Part shown: positions 53,968-61,110 of the stretch, piece by piece
Numbering within the stretch: position 1 is the first letter of the stretch
How the letters are laid out: each line of letters begins with the position of its first letter
From: Bacteroidota bacterium
GTDB lineage: Bacteria > Bacteroidota > Bacteroidia > Chitinophagales > Chitinophagaceae
Length of the DNA: 63,900 nt
Direction: 5' to 3'
Assembly (NCBI GenBank): GCA_018268085.1
Contig: JAFDXE010000026.1
Coordinates: 1-63,900 of the forward strand
The notes under the pieces: generated by a model
Databases searched by the model: none
Told to the model about the DNA's origin: nothing
The model's input: the letters and a program-made list of their open reading frames with translations, nothing else
Translations under genes and position numbers: made by a program

Positions 53968-55971
53968 TTGAAAATTAATTGTACATATTTATTGGCTGTA
54001 CTGGCATTGTTTATTTCTTTCCATGCAACTGCACAGGTTACAGATACACTAACAGCAGTAACGCTGGTATCAAAAAAGCCGATGGATATTACTACAGCAG
54101 TTACCCCGGTTCAGCAACTCAATAAAACATCACTTTCACAGCTTAACAGTTTATCGGTTGCAGATGCTGTAAAATATTTTTCCGGAGTTGTTGTAAAAGA
54201 TTATGGTGGCATTGGCGGGTTAAAAACAGTTTCTGTAAGAAGCCTGGGCGCAAATCATACAGGTGTAATGTATGACGGACTGATGTTGCAGGATGCACAG
54301 GGAGGGCAGATTGATTTAGGCAGGTTATCACTGGATAATATTGCTATGATCCAGTTGTTCAACAACCAGCCAACGGATATTTTATTACCAGCCCGCAGCT
54401 ATGCGTCAGCGTCAGTTATTGCTATCAGCAGCATGTTGGAACAGGAGAATGAAACATACAGAACTGAAGCAAGCGCTACCTGTAGAATGGGTTCATTTGG
54501 ATTTATCAATCCCGCTGCAAGAATTAAATATAAACCCGGGAAAAAAATATCATTGGCGGCGTCTGGCGAATACCACTATGCAAAAGGAGATTATGCATTC
54601 ACAGATTATGAAACAGGCGCAACAAAACAAAAAAGGATCAATGCTGATATACGTTCTTACCGCATGGAATTGGATACGCGGTACCAGTGGAGTGATAGCA
54701 ATACAATAAAATTCAAAGCCTATTATTATGATTCAAGGAGAGGGTTGCCGGGTGCAGTGATATTGTATCATCCTTACGCCAATGAACGTTTGAATAACCG
54801 CAATCTTTTTACACAGGCCGCATGGAAAAAAAATTTATCATCTCGCAGCAGGATAATGATTGCAGCAAAATTCACCAGCGATTATAAATATTACATAGAC
54901 CCTTCTTATGCAAACAATGCAGGAAAACTGGAGAATGAATTTAAACAACAGGAATGGTATGTAACTGCCGGGTATACTATTGCAATGCGAAAAGGAATAA
55001 GTGCAGCTTATGCTGCAGACTATTTCAATAATACATTAAAGCGTACCGATAGCTTTGCCGTAAACTTCGCCAACCCGGTAAGGAATACCCTATTGAATAA
55101 TTTATCGGTACAATGGAAGCGCCGGTTATACAGTATCCAGGCGAATCTTCTCTATACATACATTAAAGAGAAAACTTCGTTCGGTAATACAGCAAGTGAT
55201 CTGCAGAAGTTAACGCCTGCTGTTTCAGGATCGGTTCAGCCATTCAGAAAATTACCGCTATATATAAGGGCTTCCTTTAAAAATATTTTCAGGGCACCAA
55301 CTTTTGATGATTTGTATTTTACCAATATCGGCAACACAGCACTTCGCCCGGAATATGCAAAGCAATACAATATCGGGCTAACGATCCATAGGCAATTTAA
55401 TACGGTTATTCAATCGTTGATAGTAACAACCGACGGATATTATAACCGGGTTACGGATAAGATCCTGGCCGTTCCGAGACAAAATCTTTTTCAATGGTCG
55501 ATGATGAATGTTGGTACGGTTGAGATTCGTGGCCTGGATGCAGCAGTTCATATTATATTTTTTAAATGGAAAAATATAGATGTATCGCTCAATGGAAATT
55601 ATAGTTATCAGTATGCGGTAGACTTGTCTAATGCTTTTTCTTCCACCTATAAAAAGCAATTGCCCTACACACCCAAACATTCAGGAGCTGTAAACCTGAA
55701 TATAAGCTTCCGGAATTTTTCATGCAATTATAATCTTACTTCATCATCCTACCGGTACCGGCTAGGTGAACAGATACCTGACAATTATCTCAGCGGCTGG
55801 TCTACACTTGATATGACCATTAGTTACCGGTTTGCAACAGGAAGGCAAACAATCACCAGGTTTTTTTTCGAAGCGAATAATATGGGCAATAAACAATACG
55901 AAATCATAAAATACTACCCGATGCCACGATTCAATTATCGGGCGGGCCTTACTGTAAATTTTAAAAAATAA
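53968..55971 (+). CDS. BtuB-like TonB-dependent receptor
   Basis: A 667-residue outer-membrane receptor for cobalamin. A signal peptide (CTYLLAVLALFISFHATAQ), a plug (LSVADAVKYFSGVVVKDYGGIGGLKTVSVRSLGANHTGVMYDGLMLQDAQGG, in parts) and a 22-strand-type barrel are visible, with the C-terminal strand PMPRFNYRAGLTVNFKK. Control by a cobalamin riboswitch directly upstream defines the substrate class. The start is uncertain: TTG at 53968 gives a compact normal signal peptide, while ATG at 53884 adds 28 residues. A substrate-binding propeller gene follows after 10 bases. Confidence 0.85.
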   Translation: MKINCTYLLAVLALFISFHATAQVTDTLTAVTLVSKKPMDITTAVTPVQQLNKTSLSQLNSLSVADAVKYFSGVVVKDYGGIGGLKTVSVRSLGANHTGVMYDGLMLQDAQGGQIDLGRLSLDNIAMIQLFNNQPTDILLPARSYASASVIAISSMLEQENETYRTEASATCRMGSFGFINPAARIKYKPGKKISLAASGEYHYAKGDYAFTDYETGATKQKRINADIRSYRMELDTRYQWSDSNTIKFKAYYYDSRRGLPGAVILYHPYANERLNNRNLFTQAAWKKNLSSRSRIMIAAKFTSDYKYYIDPSYANNAGKLENEFKQQEWYVTAGYTIAMRKGISAAYAADYFNNTLKRTDSFAVNFANPVRNTLLNNLSVQWKRRLYSIQANLLYTYIKEKTSFGNTASDLQKLTPAVSGSVQPFRKLPLYIRASFKNIFRAPTFDDLYFTNIGNTALRPEYAKQYNIGLTIHRQFNTVIQSLIVTTDGYYNRVTDKILAVPRQNLFQWSMMNVGTVEIRGLDAAVHIIFFKWKNIDVSLNGNYSYQYAVDLSNAFSSTYKKQLPYTPKHSGAVNLNISFRNFSCNYNLTSSSYRYRLGEQIPDNYLSGWSTLDMTISYRFATGRQTITRFFFEANNMGNKQYEIIKYYPMPRFNYRAGLTVNFKK

Positions 55972-55981
55972 AAAATATATA

Positions 55982-57073
55982 ATGAACAAAAATTTATTCA
56001 GATGGATGCTGCCTGCAATCCTTGTATTTGGTGCCTGTAAAAAAGATGATAAAGTAAATAATAGCAACAACAACAATAACAATACAGCACAGCCCGACAA
56101 AAGAGGTGGTGAATATATATTGAGCGAGGGTGGTTTTGGTCAGAACAATGCGAAACTTTGTTACCGGGTAGATTCATCGGGAGTGATGAGTACTGATTAT
56201 TTCCTGCAGCAAAATCCATCACAAAGCGGGGGGCTGGGTGATCTTGCCAATGATATGATCATTTATGGAGGAAAGATATATATCGTGATGAATGGATCGG
56301 GGAATATTACCATATTGAAATTATCAGACGGCACTTTGCTTAATACGATACCGGTGCCTGCCGGTCCGAGATATGCGGTAGGGCATAATGGTAAGCTGTA
56401 TGTAACGGCTTATGATGGCACGGTGAAGGTAGTAGATACTACGGCGCTGGCGATCAGTAATTCCATTCCCGTTGGGCCCAATCCCGAAGGAATAGTGGCT
56501 GTAGGGAATTATTTGTATGTGGCTAATTCCGGTGGTTTAAATCCTGTTCCCGATTCCACAGTATCAGTTGTAGATATTAATACAGAAGCAGAAACGCAGA
56601 AAATTACCGCCTGTTTAAATCCGCAGAAAATTGAAGCAAATTCAATTGGAGAATTGTACGTAACCAGTTATGGAAACTTCAGTACCATTCCGCCTGCCAT
56701 TGCTATTTTGAGCAGTGCAACTAAAACAAGAATTCAAACGCTCAGTACTACAGAATATAGTTATGACCACATCCGTATTTTTAACGATACGGCTTATATG
56801 TACAACAATTACGGTGGAGGCGGCACGGCCAAAATGTACAACACGCTAACGCATACCACTATACGCAATGAGTTCATTACGGATGGAACAGCGGTATCCG
56901 TTCCTTACGGCATCAATATAGACCCTGAAAACGGCGATGTGTATATTGCGGATGCAAAGGATTTCGTGTCGGGAGGTGAAGTATTTTGTTTCGACAGGAA
57001 TGGCACAAAGAAGTTTAGCTTTTCAGTTTCTCCCGGCGTAAATCCGAATAAAATTATTTTCCTGCGGTATTAA
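55982..57073 (+). CDS. BtuG-like surface lipoprotein (DUF5074 beta-propeller)
   Basis: A 363-residue lipoprotein (ILVFGACKKD, Cys about 18) with an Asn-rich linker, then a seven-blade propeller of YncE type. Repeated blades contain GKIYIVMNGSGNITIL, KLYVTAYDGTVKVVDTT, LYVANSGGLNPVPDSTVSVVD and GDVYIADAKDF. In Bacteroides, BtuG proteins of this kind capture B12 at the cell surface and sit on BtuB. Here it lies 10 bases behind a riboswitch-controlled receptor, which strongly supports the same role. Confidence 0.85.
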   Translation: MNKNLFRWMLPAILVFGACKKDDKVNNSNNNNNNTAQPDKRGGEYILSEGGFGQNNAKLCYRVDSSGVMSTDYFLQQNPSQSGGLGDLANDMIIYGGKIYIVMNGSGNITILKLSDGTLLNTIPVPAGPRYAVGHNGKLYVTAYDGTVKVVDTTALAISNSIPVGPNPEGIVAVGNYLYVANSGGLNPVPDSTVSVVDINTEAETQKITACLNPQKIEANSIGELYVTSYGNFSTIPPAIAILSSATKTRIQTLSTTEYSYDHIRIFNDTAYMYNNYGGGGTAKMYNTLTHTTIRNEFITDGTAVSVPYGINIDPENGDVYIADAKDFVSGGEVFCFDRNGTKKFSFSVSPGVNPNKIIFLRY

Positions 57074-57090
57074 TTTTTGAATGATACAAA

Positions 57091-57312
57091 ATGGAAAAAC
57101 GTACGAAGCATGAAGAGAAATATTGCCCGCGTTGCGGAAATGTATTTGAATGCAGGGTGGGTAATATTTTGAATTGCCAGTGCTACGGCGTTGAGTTAAC
57201 TACAGAAGTAACGGCACACATCAGCAGGGAATACGATGAATGTTTATGCAGGGCTTGTTTGTTGGAAATGAGTGAGAGGATCAGGGGTAGCGATAAAATA
57301 AATAAAGGATAA
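57091..57312 (+). CDS. Cysteine-rich CWC family protein
   Basis: A 73-residue protein with eight or so cysteines: KYCPRCGNVFECRVGNILNCQCYGVELT and YDECLCRACLLEM (in parts). It is the CWC small zinc-ribbon-like family, which often follows cobalamin uptake or synthesis genes in Bacteroidota. It lies 17 bases after the BtuG-like gene and is the last gene of the operon here. Function unknown. Confidence 0.85.
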   Translation: MEKRTKHEEKYCPRCGNVFECRVGNILNCQCYGVELTTEVTAHISREYDECLCRACLLEMSERIRGSDKINKG

Positions 57313-57584
57313 AGCGTAAAACCGGACGAGCGGAGGATAAGGATAAAAGGGATTTTTTAATTTATTTAATTTGCTTTTTCTGAGGGGTGGAATGGGGAAA
57401 AATGTTTGAGGTGCCGCCAGGGGCTGATCTTTCTTACAAAGATAAACAACCACAAATATCAAGAGACGGTCTTGCTCGCAAAAGCTGGTCTTACAGGTCT
57501 TTCTTAATCACACCTGTTCATCTTTGTTAAGTAAAAAGGATTACCAAAGGGGTTACCAGGCAATTAGTGCAGCCTTGTTATTCA

Positions 57585-58223
57585 TTATCCTATCCATAAA
57601 GAAGCCGGTGCAGAAAGTTTGAACGTGACCGGATCAAGCGTTATATATTCTCCATCCTTCATAAAGTAAATCGTATCATTGATCTTCAATACTGATTGCA
57701 GACTGTCTTTCCATGTTGCCGGCCAACCTTCCCAGGCAGTAAAAAAATTTCTTTCTGTATACACATTTTGCGAAATCGAATACAATAAATATTCATTTCC
57801 TGAAAAGAACATAATCTCGTCATCACCCCAACGCACACACGCATCTATCTTTCCCTGCCATTCTTTCGGCAGGGATGGCCAGGTTACCCAATCTGAAATG
57901 ATACGGGCACTGTCTATTTCATATATCACATACTGCGAATCCACGAACAACAGTAAATGATCATCATCCCAGAGTACCGACGCATCAATGCTTCCAAACT
58001 CGCCCAATGAAAACCAGGCCGACTGTTGCGTTGACGTAGCTTTCATATCATAGGGCATCACAGAAGTATTCCCAAAGAAAAAAACATGATCGTATTTGGG
58101 TATATACACAGCATCGCTGATAAAGGAGGCCGTTTCTGCATTGAGATAAAAAGGAGGTGTCGTCGCTTTTAAACCCGGGAGATGAAAAAGCAGTATCAAA
58201 GAGAGAAAATATTTTCTTTTCAT
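57585..58223 (-). CDS. Exported hemopexin-repeat protein
   Basis: A 212-residue protein with signal peptide (KYFLSLILLFHLPGLKA). Three or four hemopexin-like repeats follow, with the pattern VFFFGNTSVMPYD, IDASVLWDDDHLLLFVDSQYVIYE, WPSLPKEWQGKIDACVRWGDDEIMFFSGNEYLLYS and GWPATWKDSLQSVLKINDTIYFMKDGEY (in parts), each with an aromatic-Phe/Tyr-Gly turn. It resembles the repeats at the N-terminal side of the MACPF protein in the same operon. It may be a stand-alone binding module. It starts 36 bases after the ankyrin gene stop. Confidence 0.78.
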   Translation of the reverse strand: MKRKYFLSLILLFHLPGLKATTPPFYLNAETASFISDAVYIPKYDHVFFFGNTSVMPYDMKATSTQQSAWFSLGEFGSIDASVLWDDDHLLLFVDSQYVIYEIDSARIISDWVTWPSLPKEWQGKIDACVRWGDDEIMFFSGNEYLLYSISQNVYTERNFFTAWEGWPATWKDSLQSVLKINDTIYFMKDGEYITLDPVTFKLSAPASLWIG

Positions 58224-58259
58224 AATAAATTATTTAAGCTTACAACGCCAATGTATTCA

Positions 58260-61064
58260 TCATTTGCAATCCCCGTCTTTCATCGCATTCTTAAGTTTTT
58301 TACGTGGACCGCCTTCCATAACGGGAAGATATTCCCTGGCTGTATTATTTTTCTTATCAACCAAACATGCATTAGCGCCCTTTGCAAGCATTGCTTCAAT
58401 ACAATCTTCCCGCAAGCTGTTTTTCATGTCGCCTTTGCAGAGTAAATGGAGGGCTGCATCACCGTTATTGTTTACCATATTCGGATCGGCTCCTTTATCC
58501 AACAATCCCCTTACCATACTGAGGAACAAACCAGGGTTTTTTGTTTTCTGGCCTTCTTCCCTGTTAATAATAGCCATAATTAATGGCGTATTGCCCTCTA
58601 TATCTTTTGCATTTACATCCAGTTTGTACCCGGCAAGGAGGTCGAACATCATGATCTGTCCTTTTGCAGCCGCCAAATGCAGCAACCCGATTTTTTTATC
58701 ATCTATGTAAAGAGGATCGGCACCACCTTTGTCGATTAATATTTTTGCTATTTCTGTAAAACCTGTGCTTACAGATTCTCTTAGCAGCAATGGGTCTTTT
58801 ACATCAGCACCCTTATCAACCATAACAGCCAGTGCTTTGGGTTTGTTTTGATTCACTGCAGCAGCAACGCCTTCTTTTGGATCGGCGCCTTTTTCTATCA
58901 ATAATGTTGTTAATACCGCATCATCGTGCCCAACCGATGCTTTTAATAACCCCGGTTCTCTTGCACTGCCCCCTTTGTTGATCAACTTTTCCACGATGGC
59001 GATCACTCCTCCTTTTACACCTGCAAGCATTGCAGACGCATTCGCCTGCGCTCCTTTTTCAAGCAACAGGTTCACGATCTCTACACTCTTTTTTTCGGCA
59101 GCAATGGCAAGCCCCGGATTTGGATCAGCACCGCCTTTCACCAACGCCTCCACCATACGGATATCGCTTTTATTCACTGCAATGTTCAAACCCGGATCGG
59201 CAGGTGCTCCTGCCAGTAACAGTGCATTGAGAATATCGTAATTCGAATTTTCACAAGCTGTAACCATGTACTCTGATCGGTACACATCTGCAGGTTTGCC
59301 CGCTGTTAAACACATTTGCACCATCGATGTATTATTTTTTTTGATGGCAATGGGCATGGCGATATTGGCATCGCCTTTATTATCGAGCAGTAGTTGTAAG
59401 GTGGCAGTTTTATCATTATCGGCTGCAGGTTTCACGCCATTATCGGGATTGGCGCCTGCTGTTAGAAATGCAGTTACGATTTCATTATTACCTGCGGCGG
59501 ATACTTCATCCATTTGATCATTGGGATCGGCATGGTTGCGCAGCAGCATGTTCACCATTTGTGCATTGTTCGACTTCACTGCGGCGGGCATCGCAACACT
59601 TGCATCAGCCTGGTTATTCGTGATAGCTGATTCTGCTTTTGAAATATCCCTTTGTTCCACAAAAAAAGTGAGTGCTTTATTAGCGGTAGTAACATCCACG
59701 CCGGTATTCAATACCAGGTCAACCATATCCTTGTTCCTGCTCCTGACTACAAAATCCATTGCCTGGCTTTTGTCTACGCCATTTTGTAATAAGCCAATGG
59801 CACATTTTGTACTTCTCTTATTTATCGCCTCTTCAAACAGCGCATTACTGGCACGGGCAGACGAATTTTCGAAAACAAATTTCATCGTCTCCACATTATC
59901 CGATGCAATTGATTTTCTAATAGCCGTTTCTCCATTTGCGCCATTCTGCAACATCAGTTTCAGGATTTCCATGTTTTGTGTAGCCAACACCCTGTCGAGG
60001 CCTGCGTTGGCTTTACTGGCATCGGCATTATTATTCAGCAAGGCCAGGGCGGCTTTAAATTTCGATCCTTCCAATGCAAGGTCGAGGGCTGTTTTTCCCT
60101 GGTTATCGGTAATGTTGAGGTCGGCATTGCCTTTGTCTTTGAGCAAATTAATCATATCAGCATCATCATTAACCGCTGCATAATGTATTGCAGCACGACC
60201 ATCCCTGCTATCCCTGCCATTAATATTCACACCATTACCAAGTACCAGTTTTTCTGCACCCGAATAATTATTCTGGCGAATGGCATTAATTAATTCCATA
60301 GATGGTGCCGGAGTGGTTGAGCTATTCACACCCGTTGAAGTATTGCCATTTGTTGTTGTTGAAACTGTAGTTGCATTTTGAGTACCGTTGTTTAAATGTT
60401 CCGACGGTAAATAGAAAGAAGTCCTTGGAATTGCGACCCCCTCTTGAGCGATTGAGATAAGATTAAACAGGGACGTTTGGATGTTCTTGCTTTTATTATC
60501 CAGGATGTCTGCCGTAAAAACATACTTATTAGGCGCTTTCGAATAGGGTAACTTAAACTTTTTGAGTGTGCTGTTGTTGGCATTGCTTTCAGTCACCCAT
60601 TCAATAATATGTGTTTCAGGATTAACATAATATAAGTAGTGCATTGATGACTCCTTCATTTTTACATCGGATACTGCAACACGACTAAATCTTGCAATGG
60701 CGTACCTTGATTGCTTATTAATTGTAATAGTCCCCTGGGTCGCACCTTTCAAGTCACGATTATCATCACTCTTTTCAATGATAAAAATTCTAACCTGATC
60801 TGGTAATTTTTTACCGGTTGACTTCTCGTATTCTGCAAAAGTTTGATTTTGAGGCGTTCTTAACCAAATGAAAAAAGGGTTATAATCTGTAATTAGGTCA
60901 TTTGCAAGAGAAAAGTAAGTTCCCTGCCTTATTGGATAACCATTTGCATCTACTTCACACTGGGCCCAGCCAATTTTAATATCCTGAATATTAGCCTGCT
61001 GAGCTATTACAGCATTATTCAGAAAGGTAAAAACCAGGATTAAAGAACAGATTATTCGTTTCAT
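58260..61064 (-). CDS. Large exported ankyrin-repeat protein
   Basis: A 934-residue protein. A signal peptide (IICSLILVFTFLNNAVIAQ) is followed by an N-terminal domain of about 185 residues that I cannot assign, then a Ser/Thr/Asn-rich linker (about 225-255). From about residue 255 to the end come roughly 20 ankyrin repeats of about 33 residues (for example GRAAIHYAAVNDDADMINLLKDKGNADLN). Many middle repeats are short, with A-x-x-x-N pattern, and the last ones (LLHLAAAKGQIMMFDLLAGY) are canonical. Exported ankyrin proteins are uncommon and act as protein-binding scaffolds. It lies 46 bases after the MACPF gene and 36 before the hemopexin gene, so it is in one operon. Confidence 0.88.
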   Translation of the reverse strand: MKRIICSLILVFTFLNNAVIAQQANIQDIKIGWAQCEVDANGYPIRQGTYFSLANDLITDYNPFFIWLRTPQNQTFAEYEKSTGKKLPDQVRIFIIEKSDDNRDLKGATQGTITINKQSRYAIARFSRVAVSDVKMKESSMHYLYYVNPETHIIEWVTESNANNSTLKKFKLPYSKAPNKYVFTADILDNKSKNIQTSLFNLISIAQEGVAIPRTSFYLPSEHLNNGTQNATTVSTTTNGNTSTGVNSSTTPAPSMELINAIRQNNYSGAEKLVLGNGVNINGRDSRDGRAAIHYAAVNDDADMINLLKDKGNADLNITDNQGKTALDLALEGSKFKAALALLNNNADASKANAGLDRVLATQNMEILKLMLQNGANGETAIRKSIASDNVETMKFVFENSSARASNALFEEAINKRSTKCAIGLLQNGVDKSQAMDFVVRSRNKDMVDLVLNTGVDVTTANKALTFFVEQRDISKAESAITNNQADASVAMPAAVKSNNAQMVNMLLRNHADPNDQMDEVSAAGNNEIVTAFLTAGANPDNGVKPAADNDKTATLQLLLDNKGDANIAMPIAIKKNNTSMVQMCLTAGKPADVYRSEYMVTACENSNYDILNALLLAGAPADPGLNIAVNKSDIRMVEALVKGGADPNPGLAIAAEKKSVEIVNLLLEKGAQANASAMLAGVKGGVIAIVEKLINKGGSAREPGLLKASVGHDDAVLTTLLIEKGADPKEGVAAAVNQNKPKALAVMVDKGADVKDPLLLRESVSTGFTEIAKILIDKGGADPLYIDDKKIGLLHLAAAKGQIMMFDLLAGYKLDVNAKDIEGNTPLIMAIINREEGQKTKNPGLFLSMVRGLLDKGADPNMVNNNGDAALHLLCKGDMKNSLREDCIEAMLAKGANACLVDKKNNTAREYLPVMEGGPRKKLKNAMKDGDCK

Positions 61065-61110
61065 ATCAATTTGCTTTTATGTAAAATTTTTTATGTTGTT
61101 TGAAAAGAGT

